Shown piece by piece: positions 1-10,122 of a stretch of 64,000 bases of DNA (positions are counted from its first letter, which is position 1; each line of letters starts with the position of its first letter). Position numbers and translations under genes: made by a program. The notes below the pieces were generated by a model. That model did no database searches. It was given only the letters and a program-made list of their open reading frames with translations, and had not been told where the DNA came from. The DNA is taken from positions 1 through 64,000 of IMG/VR virus record IMGVR_UViG_3300024264_000024; one strand, given 5' to 3'. This stretch comes from a virus.

Positions 1-2
1 GA

Positions 3-539
3 ATTGATACTAGATGTATTAACTTCCTGTTACTTCATCCAGAACTGGTAACGCAAGAAACAAATGCAAGATCTATTACTACATTCTTTAATGCAATATC
101 AAGCTTTGATTCTTTTGAAGATAACCTCAGCATGATTCAGATGATTGGTGAAGGTAGTGTAGGTGATGCTTTTGCTTCTATGTTTACAACCTTTATTAAT
201 AACAAGCTTGATAAGCTAGTAACACCAAAGGATTTGTTGACACATGAAAGTGAGCAGTATATTCTAAATGAACTTAGAAGTTGTATTGGTAAAGATGATA
301 CATACCGTGCAGATATAGCTTCTACACTTGCTACAAGACTAGGTAACTTCTCTGTTGTATATTCTCAAGATAATACAATAGGTCAAAAAGTAACTGATAG
401 ACTTAAAGCATTGTGTACTAAAGATTATTTTACTAATGATCTTAAGTATTTAATTGTACGTACCATATTTAATGGTAATAAAAAGAAGTTTAACAAACTA
501 ATGATGATCCCAGAAATAGTTAAAATGACAATGAAATAA
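3..539 (+). CDS. C-terminal part of a MoxR-like AAA+ ATPase (5' end outside window)
   Basis: The reading frame is open from base 3 to the TAA at 537-539, so this is the last 178 residues of a gene that begins before the window; the internal ATG at 132 is not the real start. No Walker A or B motif is visible because that part is missing. The remaining segment looks like the helical lid of MoxR-type AAA+ ATPases: a TNARSITTFFNAI helix (sensor 2-like region), then GEGSVGDAFASMFTTFI, then a helical tail. MoxR ATPases usually work with a vWA-domain partner to remodel proteins; no partner is visible here. The next gene starts one base after the stop, suggesting an operon. The family call is an inference from a partial, motif-poor segment. 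Confidence 0.55.
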   Translation: MDTRCINFLLLHPELVTQETNARSITTFFNAISSFDSFEDNLSMIQMIGEGSVGDAFASMFTTFINNKLDKLVTPKDLLTHESEQYILNELRSCIGKDDTYRADIASTLATRLGNFSVVYSQDNTIGQKVTDRLKALCTKDYFTNDLKYLIVRTIFNGNKKKFNKLMMIPEIVKMTMK

Positions 540-540
540 A

Positions 541-1578
541 ATGGCAAATAAATCAGTATATCAAGATTTTGATACTGCTGCTTTAACTTACTTTGGATTA
601 GAACAGGACACTATTTATGGTGTCCTTTCTAGTTCAGGGGAGGTTAATAAAGTATTATGTACTCAAGATCAAACAACATATGAAAAAATAAACACTATAT
701 TAAAGGTTGCTACAGAAGATGACCAAACTTTTAGAACTAAAAAGAAAGCTTTTATATTACCTAAGTGTACTGTATCACAAGATAGATTAAAAGCTGCTCT
801 TAAAGAGCATGGTATAACTGTTACAAATGATTATGAACTAGCTGATCTAATTATAGGACATGATGATATTACAACTCACCGTCTAGAAAACTCTGAGAAT
901 ATACCTTCTACTATAATGATGGGCAAGTTGTGGAACTATGAAACAACAAAAGGTAGATCTACAGCAACACATCCTAAAGAAATAGCAATATACAACTCTG
1001 GCCTAGAAGTTATACTAACTCCTAAGCTTACAGAAAGTGTGAGATACTATGATTTAGATATAGAAGATAGTTTGTATGATAGCTGGATGTTAACTGGTAT
1101 GGCTATAAACTTAGCTCATATAATTGATACTACAGATGTTAGTGTTGTTGATCCTGAGACAGTACTTCATGCTTCTGCTAGTAAGATGACTCTTGATGAA
1201 AGTCTGCTTAATGATTTAAAAGTGCAATTAAAGGCTTATGGTGATGATAAGGCCTTAGCTCTTAAAATTATACCAACTATAGATTATAAAAAAAATTATC
1301 ATTTATTATGGCAATTTTCACAAGACTGTAGTAGTATAACATATGCAGATAACAGAGATAAAGATCTACAGTACTGGTTAAATGAATCTGGATTTCTTAA
1401 TTTTGAAAGAAAGAGTGCTCAGGACATGATACTTTGGTTAGAAGAGAGAGAATTGTTATGTAAAACAAGTTTCAGATATTTAGAACCTATAGTAAGAAGA
1501 GAAATAAGCATTCATAACAGGGATCTTTATACGTTTCAAGTAGCTGTTAAAAAAGAATATCAACAATATTTAAAATAA
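541..1578 (+). CDS. Conserved-type phage protein of unknown function (345 aa), paralogue of the next gene
   Basis: Starts one base after the upstream stop and ends 6 bases before the next start. I do not recognise the family. It is acidic and helical with no signal peptide or membrane segment. Residues around 75-108 (from KKKAFILPKC to ADLIIGHDD) alternate hydrophobic strands with a helix and end in a buried-looking LII strand, faintly like a BRCT or Rossmann half. The same pattern recurs in the next gene (SLPRQKLDLLKDKYNIKVT). A second shared stretch is DDKALALKIIPTIDYKKN here versus DDRSIALEMLANCNVNKS there. The pair is therefore probably a diverged tandem duplication. Position between an AAA+ ATPase and a nuclease suggests a replication or early role, by context only. 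Confidence 0.75.
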   Translation: MANKSVYQDFDTAALTYFGLEQDTIYGVLSSSGEVNKVLCTQDQTTYEKINTILKVATEDDQTFRTKKKAFILPKCTVSQDRLKAALKEHGITVTNDYELADLIIGHDDITTHRLENSENIPSTIMMGKLWNYETTKGRSTATHPKEIAIYNSGLEVILTPKLTESVRYYDLDIEDSLYDSWMLTGMAINLAHIIDTTDVSVVDPETVLHASASKMTLDESLLNDLKVQLKAYGDDKALALKIIPTIDYKKNYHLLWQFSQDCSSITYADNRDKDLQYWLNESGFLNFERKSAQDMILWLEERELLCKTSFRYLEPIVRREISIHNRDLYTFQVAVKKEYQQYLK

Positions 1579-1584
1579 AGCATT

Positions 1585-2778
1585 ATGAGAAAAAAATATA
1601 ATTTAAAATTTAGTCTTAATGACGTTGTATTAAAAGAAGGAGGTAAATTAAAAATACATTCTAAAAATATAGAAAGTAAATTTACTTGTTATTGGCTTGG
1701 TACTTGTGCAGGGTATGGTGTTAATGGTGATGATCTTAGAAACATAGGTCTTGGTAGTTTATTGGACTTAAAAAGTACAATGATACAAGACAAAAGTTTT
1801 TATAGATTCCCTGATTTAAGTTTACCTAGACAAAAGCTAGACTTATTAAAGGACAAATATAACATTAAGGTTACCAGAAAAATGGATACTGCAGATTATA
1901 AAGTAATATCTAAAAGATATTTGAATAAACTGTTTACAGTTAGCTGGTATCCTGATTATAACAAGAGCCTTGTATATGAGTTTATGAAAAAACTTAAAGA
2001 GTTAGATTATTTATCTGAATGTGCTTTAAATAGCTTTAGATTGATTTTAGAAGATACTCCATCTGATGCAATGTTTAGAGTTGACATGAATACATACTCT
2101 TGGAATAATGGAAGAAATCAATTATCTACATCTGAACAACAAGATCAAAATACTTTCTTACAGGATCTTGAAAAAGTAAAATCAGAATTCTTTACGGGTG
2201 ATAAGCACAGTATACTTATTGGTGAAGATACTTCAGATGCAAGAAAAAATGATGTAACAATGTTTAATACTATAATAGGGCAAAACAATGTTGTGTTAGA
2301 TGAATCTCTTATTCAAATAATTGATGAAGGTTTAGCTGTGTTAGATAATGATCAGTATGATGACATAGAAAAAATGGTTACTTGTATGAGTATAGATGAC
2401 AGATCTATTGCATTAGAGATGCTTGCTAATTGTAATGTAAATAAATCTTTTGATGTTGTGTCTGGTTTATACTGGTGGCATTATGATTGGATGAAAAATA
2501 CAAACAATTGGAATACCGTCAATGTAAAAGCTTTAAGGAATCAAATGAAAAGATATGAAGGTGGGCAATCTACTCAGAATATTTGGTCATTTAATAATTA
2601 CCTTAAATATTTAGCAGAGGATGGAAAAATGACTAAATTTGCTGTAGACAAAACAAGAGAAAAATTACATAGTACACTATTAAATTCTTTTGTTGGACCA
2701 AGCAGTGAAATGTTTAAGGTAGACTTAGACAGTCTTAAGATAAGTGATAAATATAAAACAAACGTTATAGATGAATAA
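1585..2778 (+). CDS. Unknown phage protein (397 aa), diverged tandem paralogue of the preceding gene
   Basis: Begins with MRKKYNLKFSLND after a short A-rich gap; its last 8 bases overlap the start of the downstream nuclease gene, so the two are probably translated together. No known domain is recognisable. Shared blocks with the preceding protein (a leucine/lysine-rich helix followed by an IKVT strand and a TADYKVIS strand; later DDRSIALEML) support common ancestry despite low identity. It is tryptophan- and tyrosine-rich around residues 290-310 (GLYWWHYDWMKNTNNW), which could be a ligand or nucleic-acid surface, but that is speculation. Function unknown. Confidence 0.75.
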   Translation: MRKKYNLKFSLNDVVLKEGGKLKIHSKNIESKFTCYWLGTCAGYGVNGDDLRNIGLGSLLDLKSTMIQDKSFYRFPDLSLPRQKLDLLKDKYNIKVTRKMDTADYKVISKRYLNKLFTVSWYPDYNKSLVYEFMKKLKELDYLSECALNSFRLILEDTPSDAMFRVDMNTYSWNNGRNQLSTSEQQDQNTFLQDLEKVKSEFFTGDKHSILIGEDTSDARKNDVTMFNTIIGQNNVVLDESLIQIIDEGLAVLDNDQYDDIEKMVTCMSIDDRSIALEMLANCNVNKSFDVVSGLYWWHYDWMKNTNNWNTVNVKALRNQMKRYEGGQSTQNIWSFNNYLKYLAEDGKMTKFAVDKTREKLHSTLLNSFVGPSSEMFKVDLDSLKISDKYKTNVIDE

Positions 2779-3760
2779 AGACCTATTAAAAGAAGAGGAG
2801 TTTTATGCAAAGAAAGATTTTTGCTTTAGCTACTCTTCTTTAAATAAATTACTATTTTCCCCCACCTTATTTTATAAGGACTATATATTACAGGACCGTG
2901 AGGTCAGAACTGATAAACACTTAGTTGAAGGTAAACTAATACACTGTCTCTTGTTTGAGCCAGATGAAGTTAATAATAAGTTTAGTGTTGTACCGGGTAA
3001 AAGCCCAAGTGATAGTATTAGAAAAGTATTGAAAGATATGTCTTTCCGTACAGATGCAAAAAAGTTATCTGATGTTCCATCTGAAGTAGTATTGGATTCA
3101 CTTAAAGAAATAAATTTGTATCAATCTCTTAAAACAGATGAGCAACGTATTGTTAAGATTATACAAGATGAGTTTGAACCTTATTGGGAATTCTTATCTA
3201 ACAAAAACGTTGATGTTGTAGATCAGGACACTTACTTAAAATGTAAAGACAGAGTCAGTATACTTAAAGATAATGAAGATGTAATGTCTTTGTTTAATGA
3301 AGTAAGCACAGACTTTGATTTAGATCCTATAGAAACATATAGTGAGAAGTATCTTAAGTCAGACCTTATTGATTTAGATTTTGGCCTGCATGGTTATGTG
3401 GATTATTATAAAGTTGACTCAGAAAAGAAAGAGGTAACTATATGTGATCTTAAAACAACAGGTAAAACTATATCTGATTTTAGAGATACAGTAGATTTTT
3501 ATAATTATTGGCTTCAAGCTGCTATATACATGAAATTAGTATATGATACTTTAGGAGATGATAAGGATAAATATGATCTAAAGTTTAAGTTTATTGTCAT
3601 AGATGTTTATAATCAAGTTTATGTGTTTGAAGTAAGTGACAAAACTATAAATGATTGGGGAGATGGACTAGGAGGTGCTCTTAAAACGGCAGATTTCCAT
3701 TATAAAAGCAGAAATTACTCATTACCCATTGAATTCTTAGCAAATAAAGTTACCTTATAG
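2771..3760 (+). CDS. PD-(D/E)XK exonuclease, RecB / exonuclease VIII-like
   Basis: 329 residues. The N-terminus has the characteristic YSSLNKLLFSPTLFYKDYI helix and GKLIHCLLFEP motif of the PDDEXK_12/RecE-Exo VIII group. The catalytic core is readable: D211 in HGYVDYY, then CDLKTTG with D226 and K228, then the Q249-x3-Y253 motif in LQAAIYM. This family degrades double-stranded DNA ends in phage recombination or processes replication intermediates. It overlaps the upstream gene by 8 bases and abuts the next gene (one-base gap), so it is part of the replication operon. No recombinase partner is recognised in the window. The stop codon is TAG, which argues against TAG recoding. Confidence 0.85.
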   Translation: MNKDLLKEEEFYAKKDFCFSYSSLNKLLFSPTLFYKDYILQDREVRTDKHLVEGKLIHCLLFEPDEVNNKFSVVPGKSPSDSIRKVLKDMSFRTDAKKLSDVPSEVVLDSLKEINLYQSLKTDEQRIVKIIQDEFEPYWEFLSNKNVDVVDQDTYLKCKDRVSILKDNEDVMSLFNEVSTDFDLDPIETYSEKYLKSDLIDLDFGLHGYVDYYKVDSEKKEVTICDLKTTGKTISDFRDTVDFYNYWLQAAIYMKLVYDTLGDDKDKYDLKFKFIVIDVYNQVYVFEVSDKTINDWGDGLGGALKTADFHYKSRNYSLPIEFLANKVTL

Positions 3761-3761
3761 T

Positions 3762-4340
3762 ATGGGTATATATACAGATTATTTTCAAAAGAGCAAGGTC
3801 TTTCTTTATCCTTTACTAAAGTTAAAGAAGGGCCTGCCTTTTGTTCCTAAAGAAACGTATGTTGCTTGGGATAATGTATATTCTGTTAAAGATTGTAGGT
3901 TTTTCTGTTTGTATAAAGCAAAGTTTACAGACAAGTTTAAAAAATTTATTACTGAATATTTAGAAAACAATCCTTACTTTGAAGATTATGTTGAATTAAA
4001 CAAGGGTAATCATTTATTTATATTTGACTTTACTCCTAAGAAACATGATTATGAAAGATTTATATCAGGAAAGTATTCCCAATTAACATTAGAATCAAAA
4101 GTAACTATATTAGATTTCTTTGCTAATGAAGAGAAAGTATCTGATTATGTACAAGGTTTCTTGTCTCCTGAAAGCATGCATCAAGTATATGCAGACTTTT
4201 TAGCAGTAACATTAGAAACTTTAGAAAATGTATATGAAACGTGTACTCCACCAGACCTAGAAAAAGAAACATTAATTGATAATAATTTAATTATTCAGCA
4301 ATTATTAAAAAGAAGTTCCATATCTTTGACCAATAAATAA
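3762..4340 (+). CDS. Unknown phage protein (192 aa)
   Basis: Starts one base after the nuclease stop (MGIYTDYFQKSKVFLYPLL). It is rich in Lys, Tyr and Phe with an even charge distribution and no membrane segment. The middle (NKGNHLFIFDFT) looks like a beta-strand pair; the C-terminus is helical. I recognise no family. Its tight packing between the PD-(D/E)XK nuclease and the next small gene, and the shared orientation, imply expression in the same transcript and probably a role in DNA metabolism or takeover. Confidence 0.7.
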   Translation: MGIYTDYFQKSKVFLYPLLKLKKGLPFVPKETYVAWDNVYSVKDCRFFCLYKAKFTDKFKKFITEYLENNPYFEDYVELNKGNHLFIFDFTPKKHDYERFISGKYSQLTLESKVTILDFFANEEKVSDYVQGFLSPESMHQVYADFLAVTLETLENVYETCTPPDLEKETLIDNNLIIQQLLKRSSISLTNK

Positions 4341-4347
4341 ATTAATT

Positions 4348-4767
4348 ATGGCAAACCAAATAGGACAAAACATGATGTTAGTAAATTCTACTTTTAGAAA
4401 TGCTAAATCATTTACGTTAATCCCAGTGAGCAATGACTCACCATATGTAGAAGCTATGTTTGACCCAGCGTCAGGCATTTTAGCTGTCATCAGTAAAGTG
4501 ATGAAACAATCTTACCACATGGTACCTAAGTTAGATGATAACGGAGAACCAATGAGATTAAAAACACCTAATCCACAAACAGGTAAGACTGTTAAAGAAG
4601 AGAGAAGATTAGTTGATACATTCTCTGAGTTTTATCTTAGTGATAGAGCTGACATTGACACGTTTATTCATACATTTGCAATAAATGCAGATCATTTTAA
4701 AATAGAAGATTTCTTTGTAGACCTACAAAAAACAGAACCTTCTAAAGTTATATTACCTGGTCAATAG
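4348..4767 (+). CDS. Unknown small protein (139 aa) ending the first operon segment
   Basis: Starts MANQIGQNMMLVNSTFRN after AATTAATT and ends with TAG just before a repeat and a hairpin terminator, so it is the last gene of this transcription segment. The N-terminal half reads as alternating beta-strands (SFTLIPVS, YVEAMFD, GILAVISK), a pattern compatible with a small beta-barrel such as a single-stranded-DNA-binding fold, but no diagnostic residue supports that. The C-terminal half (DTFIHTFAINADHFKIEDFF) is helical. Function unknown. Confidence 0.7.
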   Translation: MANQIGQNMMLVNSTFRNAKSFTLIPVSNDSPYVEAMFDPASGILAVISKVMKQSYHMVPKLDDNGEPMRLKTPNPQTGKTVKEERRLVDTFSEFYLSDRADIDTFIHTFAINADHFKIEDFFVDLQKTEPSKVILPGQ

Positions 4768-4812
4768 TTCTTCTTACTTAAATTGACTAAGCTAGAAGTT
4801 CTTCTTACTTAA
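4766..4812 (+). repeat. 16-bp direct repeat after the operon's last gene
   Basis: AGTTCTTCTTACTTAA occurs at 4766-4781 and again at 4797-4812, 31 bases apart; the sequence between and after the copies is also partly similar (GACTAAGCTAG versus ATCTAGTTAA). The first copy overlaps the stop codon of the preceding gene. It sits directly upstream of a terminator-like hairpin, so it may be a small duplication or a protein-binding site. Confidence 0.7.
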
Positions 4813-4825
4813 TCTAGTTAAAAAG

Positions 4826-4851
4826 AAAGCTCATTGATTTGGGCTTTTTTT
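4826..4851 (+). terminator. Intrinsic terminator-like hairpin before the DNA polymerase gene
   Basis: AAAGCTC (4826-4832) can pair with GGGCTTT (4841-4847) through seven pairs including one G-U, across an 8-base loop, and is followed by T residues to 4851. It lies in the 105-base gap between the 139-residue protein and the DNA polymerase, separating two transcription segments on the + strand. Confidence 0.65.
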
Positions 4852-4872
4852 GGCTCTACTAAAAAACAATAG

Positions 4873-6867
4873 ATGAAGAAACATTGGGTGATGGATTATG
4901 AAACATTAACTAATTGTTTCACAGGCGTATTTGAACATTATAAGACTCAGGAGACTGAGATCTATGTGATACATGACCTGCGTAATGATTTAAATGAATT
5001 CATATCTTTCTTAAAACAAAATATACTAAACAAAGAGTGGCATATATCCTATAATGGATTAGCTTTTGATGGCCAGGTCACTCATTATATATTAGATAAT
5101 CATCAGGGATGGTTGGATAAAAGTGGTTGTGAGATAGCAAATATTATTTATAAGTATGCACAGAGGTGTATACAGAAATCAAATAATAAAGAGTTTTCTG
5201 ACTACCCACAATGGAAAATGCAGATCAAACAGATAGATATATTTAAAATGCATCACTGGGACAATCCTGCTAAACGTTCTAGTCTTAAGTGGATACAATA
5301 CAGTATGGATTGGCAAAACATTTTAGATATGCCTATTCATCATGAGACAGAGATAACTACGCAAGAACAAATAGATATTATTCTTGAGTATTGTGTTAAT
5401 GATGTAAGATCTACTAAAGAGATTTACAATAGATCAAAGTCACAGATTGGATTAAGGAAAGAATTAACTAAAACATATGGTATAAATTTATTCAGTGCTT
5501 CAGAGCCAAGAATAAGTAAAGAACTATTTGGATATTATTTAACTCAAATGCTAAACATACCTAAGAGAGATCTTAGAAACATGAGAACGCATAGAGATAT
5601 AATTAAAATAAAAGATATAATTCTTCCATATGTAAAGTTTACATCACCTGAGTTTAATATGTTACTGCAGAGGTTTAACTCTTTAGAAGTTGATGCAAAT
5701 AATCTTAAGGGTAGCTTTAAGTATAAGTTAGACTATAAAAATGTAATTACTCATTTTGGTTTAGGTGGTGCACATGGTGCTGCTAGCAAAGGTGTTTATG
5801 AAAGTGATGATGATATGATTATAATGTCATCAGATGTTACCAGTTTCTATCCTAATCTTGCTATAAAAAACAAGTGGTCACCTGGGCATTTCCCTACAAA
5901 AGAGTTTTGTGATCAGTATGAGTGGTTCTTTGAAGAACGTAAGAAGATTCCTAAGAGCAATCCAATGAACTATGTATATAAGATTATACTTAATTCTACA
6001 TTTGGCCTTAGCAATGATGTTAACAGCTTCTTTTATGATCCTGAGTTATGTATGCGTATAACTATTAATGGTCAACTAACGTTGATGATGTTGTATGAAC
6101 AAATAATGGAGAGAATACCGGGTGCTATACCTTTGTTACAGAATACTGATGGTGTTGAGACACTAATTCCAAGGTCATATGTAGAAGAGTATATGTTGAT
6201 TTGTAAAGAGTGGGAGGAAACAACTAATCTTAATCTTGAACATGATGAATACCAGAAGCTTGTCTTAGCTGATGTCAATAATTATATTGGTGTGAATAAC
6301 TACATAAATGTTGACATTACTAAATGGAGAGAAGTTAAACAGAGTCAGCCTCATTACCTATTTAAGGTAGAGAATGATAAATTTAGTTTTGCTCCTGTCA
6401 AGCTTAAGGGTAGATTTGATTTTCACAACTTACAGTTACATAAGAATAAGTCTAAGCTAGTAATCCCAAAAGCTATATATCAATACTTTGTTAATGATGT
6501 ATTACCTGAAGATTACTTAGAACAGAATAAAAATATTCTTGATTATTGTATTGGTGGTAAATCTAAAGGTGATTGGAAACAAGTAGCTAGATCAATTCAA
6601 TCCGGTGAACTTGTAGAAGATGACCTTCAGAAGATTAATAGATATTATATTTCTAAAGCTGGTGTTAAAATTACAAAGGTTAACAAGAATGATGGGCGTG
6701 AGATTCAATTAGAAGCGGGCAGGTGGTTACAAACTGTATTTAATAAAATGGAAGTAGAACCTAAATGGACTACGTACAATATTGATAAAGTATATTACTT
6801 GCAAGCAATTGAATCAGAAATAAATTCTATATTATCTGTAAACTCAAATCAATTAAAATTATTTTAA
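4873..6867 (+). CDS. Family B DNA polymerase with 3'-5' exonuclease
   Basis: 664 residues; replicates the phage genome. The exonuclease domain shows Exo I (D8-Y-E10), Exo II (N61...F65-D66) and Exo III (Y173-x3-D177). The polymerase domain shows motif A DVTSFYP (D321), motif [10 protein letters not shown] (N374 region) and motif C NTDG (N424-T-D426). The second motif C aspartate, the metal ligand in this family, is kept, but the first is Asn. Only about 50 residues separate motifs A and B, so the palm is compact; the protein is shorter than T4-type enzymes. Some crAss-like phages use family B polymerases and others family A. It follows a terminator and is followed 10 bases later by groEL, suggesting co-transcription. 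Confidence 0.9.
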   Translation: MKKHWVMDYETLTNCFTGVFEHYKTQETEIYVIHDLRNDLNEFISFLKQNILNKEWHISYNGLAFDGQVTHYILDNHQGWLDKSGCEIANIIYKYAQRCIQKSNNKEFSDYPQWKMQIKQIDIFKMHHWDNPAKRSSLKWIQYSMDWQNILDMPIHHETEITTQEQIDIILEYCVNDVRSTKEIYNRSKSQIGLRKELTKTYGINLFSASEPRISKELFGYYLTQMLNIPKRDLRNMRTHRDIIKIKDIILPYVKFTSPEFNMLLQRFNSLEVDANNLKGSFKYKLDYKNVITHFGLGGAHGAASKGVYESDDDMIIMSSDVTSFYPNLAIKNKWSPGHFPTKEFCDQYEWFFEERKKIPKSNPMNYVYKIILNSTFGLSNDVNSFFYDPELCMRITINGQLTLMMLYEQIMERIPGAIPLLQNTDGVETLIPRSYVEEYMLICKEWEETTNLNLEHDEYQKLVLADVNNYIGVNNYINVDITKWREVKQSQPHYLFKVENDKFSFAPVKLKGRFDFHNLQLHKNKSKLVIPKAIYQYFVNDVLPEDYLEQNKNILDYCIGGKSKGDWKQVARSIQSGELVEDDLQKINRYYISKAGVKITKVNKNDGREIQLEAGRWLQTVFNKMEVEPKWTTYNIDKVYYLQAIESEINSILSVNSNQLKLF

Positions 6868-6871
6868 ATAA

Positions 6872-8509
<1,638 letters not shown>

Positions 8510-8527
8510 TAAACTAAAAACTAAATT

Positions 8528-8827
8528 ATGGATTATTTTGAATTAGAATGTGCAGTTGAAAACTGGGCAGAAGAAAAAGGTATTCTTGCTAAAGCTACAC
8601 CAATGGCCCAGTCATTGAAAACATTAGAAGAAACAACAGAACTTATTACGGCTATCAATAATGATGACCGTGAAGAGATTATAGATGCTATGGGTGACAT
8701 TATGGTCACCTTGATTATTCAAGCTAAGATGCAAAATCTTAGTTTGGAAGAATGTCTTGAAAGTGCTTACAATGTAATTACAAAACGTACAGGTAGAATG
8801 ATTAATGGACAATTTGTAAAAGATTAG
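8528..8827 (+). CDS. MazG-like nucleotide pyrophosphohydrolase
   Basis: 99 residues. The sequence fits the all-alpha NTP pyrophosphatase (MazG/MazG-like) fold: a metal-binding E-x2-E pair in the first helices (LEETTELITAI) and a downstream E-x2-D-type pair (EEIIDAMGDIMVTLI), ending in KRTGRMINGQFVKD. Such enzymes hydrolyse (d)NTPs or ppGpp to the monophosphate and pyrophosphate; phage copies are thought to tune nucleotide or alarmone pools. It follows groEL by 18 bases and ends before a promoter-like region, so it probably closes the polB-groEL transcript. Confidence 0.88.
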   Translation: MDYFELECAVENWAEEKGILAKATPMAQSLKTLEETTELITAINNDDREEIIDAMGDIMVTLIIQAKMQNLSLEECLESAYNVITKRTGRMINGQFVKD

Positions 8828-8858
8828 TTTGCTGTGTCAGATTAATTTATTATATTTA
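8828..8858 (+). promoter_or_regulatory. Flavobacteriia-type promoter ahead of the DUF932 gene
   Basis: TTTG at 8828-8831 and TATATTTA at 8851-8858 are separated by 19 bases, matching the known Bacteroidota/Flavobacteriia pattern (-33 TTTG, -7 TAnnTTTG) at seven of eight -7 positions. The start codon follows 20 bases downstream. This implies transcription by the host RNA polymerase with its primary sigma factor. Confidence 0.55.
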
Positions 8859-8878
8859 CACTTTAAAAGTTTATAACT

Positions 8879-9763
8879 ATGGGTTACAAAAAACCAAAAG
8901 ATGTTACCAGAACATATCTGGAAAATACTCCCTTACCTAACCACGGTAAGAGCTATACAGTAGTATCACATAAGTCTGTGATAGACAATACATTAGCACT
9001 ATTAGCTGCTGGTGGATTTACAATAGAAAAAGAAATATATAGAGCAAACATGAATGCCAATGTAGCACAAGGCATATATCATATCTATCCATCTCAAACA
9101 ACTGATAAAGAAATTAGTGCTGAGAAAGAATTAGGAATGATGTTTGCCTGGACAAACTCTTATGATAAGAGTACAAGATTTCAGTGTGCAGTAGGTGCAT
9201 ATGTAGCAGTTTGCTATAATGGTATGATTGCTGGAGACATGATGAACTTCAAAAGGAAGCACACTGGATCAGCAGATTATGATGTTAAAGTACATTTAGC
9301 TGATCAAATTAAGAATGCTGAAAAGTATTATAAGCGTATTATAGCAGATAAAGAAACCTTAAAGAGTGTGGGATTGTCTGCATGTCAGCAAGCTGAGCTT
9401 GTTGGTAGATTGTTTATTGAAGAAGATTTACTTGACTCACAACAAATGAGCTGTGTTAAGTCTGAATTAGATAAACCATCTTATGATTATGAGACTGAAT
9501 CTACTTCAGCATGGTCCTTTTACAATCATGTTACGCATGCATTAAAGAAAGCACATCCAAGAGATTGGTTGTCTGATCAGCAGAACTTCCATGATTTTAT
9601 GACTGCCAACTGTTTGAATAACGGTTTGAATTTAAATGCATTTGAAATAAATACTGACAATACTGATTTAGGTATTACTATGTCTGATACAGATAATGCA
9701 ATTGAGATAGATGAAGACATTAGTCACTCTATATTAGTTCAAGATGTATATATGGGCAGATGA
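8879..9763 (+). CDS. DUF932 (phage/plasmid-like TIGR03299-type) protein
   Basis: 294 residues. Recognised from the family's typical sequence course: an N-terminal segment ending in TVVSHKSVIDNTLA, a central beta-rich part (MFAWTNSYDKSTRF, AYVAVCYNGMI), and the long helical C-terminus with YDYETESTSAWSFYNHVTHALK and HDFMTANC. DUF932 proteins are common in phages and plasmids; their biochemical role is not established. No membrane segment or signal peptide. A promoter-like site lies upstream, and a 26-codon ORF overlaps its stop by four bases. Confidence 0.85.
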   Translation: MGYKKPKDVTRTYLENTPLPNHGKSYTVVSHKSVIDNTLALLAAGGFTIEKEIYRANMNANVAQGIYHIYPSQTTDKEISAEKELGMMFAWTNSYDKSTRFQCAVGAYVAVCYNGMIAGDMMNFKRKHTGSADYDVKVHLADQIKNAEKYYKRIIADKETLKSVGLSACQQAELVGRLFIEEDLLDSQQMSCVKSELDKPSYDYETESTSAWSFYNHVTHALKKAHPRDWLSDQQNFHDFMTANCLNNGLNLNAFEINTDNTDLGITMSDTDNAIEIDEDISHSILVQDVYMGR

Positions 9764-9840
9764 TTGAATTCCTTTGTATCATATTAGGAATTGTCTTTTG
9801 CATATGGCTAACAAGTAAGAATAAAATGAAACCATTTTAA
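9760..9840 (+). CDS. 26-residue single-pass membrane mini-protein
   Basis: ATG at 9760 overlaps the TGA stop of the DUF932 gene (ATGA), a classic coupling arrangement, and the frame runs to TAA at 9838-9840. The peptide is almost entirely one hydrophobic helix (MIEFLCIILGIVFCIWL) followed by a positively charged tail (TSKNKMKPF), which predicts insertion with the C-terminus on the cytoplasmic side. Phage peptides like this can modulate lysis or superinfection, but the function here is unknown. The support is start-stop overlap plus the coherent membrane-protein composition; it is otherwise too short to be certain. Confidence 0.55.
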   Translation: MIEFLCIILGIVFCIWLTSKNKMKPF

Positions 9841-9890
9841 AGGGAAAACCAACCGGGGTCTAAGTTTTTGCATTCTTAGGCTCCGGCCCT
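9841..9890 (+). ncRNA. G+C-rich hairpin element in the intergenic region
   Basis: CCGGGGTCTAAG (9853-9864) pairs with CTTAGGCTCCGG (9875-9886) in a 12-pair stem (ten Watson-Crick, two G-U) around a 10-base loop TTTTTGCATT. AGGG (9841-9844) can add an outer stem with CCCT (9887-9890), and AAAA at 9845-9848 could pair with the U-rich loop as a pseudoknot. There is no T-run after it on the + strand, so it is not a standard intrinsic terminator. It is strikingly G+C-rich for this genome and lies just ahead of the next gene. It could be a regulatory leader, an RNA-stability element or an unusual terminator. Confidence 0.5.
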
Positions 9891-9900
9891 TACTGTTATT

Positions 9901-10119
9901 ATGAAAAGATTTATCATATTTACTATTGTCTGGATTAGTCAACAGCTTGCTATACCATTTTGGATAGTAGGACACATACATTTATCAATACATAACTATC
10001 AGGACCTATATGAAATATTAACTAGTATAGGCCTGCATGTTATTGTTGCAATTGGATTTATTATAGATTACAAATTAAACAGAGAAAACTACAAATTTCC
10101 TCCTTCTAAAAAAGAATAA
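9901..10119 (+). CDS. Small two-helix membrane protein (72 aa)
   Basis: Two hydrophobic segments are visible, roughly residues 4-24 (IIFTIVWISQQLAIPFWIVG) and 42-58 (IGLHVIVAIGFIIDYKL), followed by a charged tail (PPSKKE). The start is the ATG at 9901, 11 bases after the hairpin element. It ends 3 bases before the next gene. No family is recognised; small membrane proteins at such positions often act in superinfection exclusion or lysis timing, which is a guess. Confidence 0.7.
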   Translation: MKRFIIFTIVWISQQLAIPFWIVGHIHLSIHNYQDLYEILTSIGLHVIVAIGFIIDYKLNRENYKFPPSKKE

Positions 10120-10122
10120 CAC

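Noticed and set aside
75-108. Possible BRCT domain in the 345-residue protein (residue numbers)
   Set aside because: Only a faint hydrophobic pattern; no conserved BRCT tryptophan or glycine turn can be identified, so no domain is claimed.
4873-6867. Intein or intron in the DNA polymerase or RNA polymerase
   Set aside because: The conserved motifs follow one another without an inserted splicing or homing-endonuclease block.
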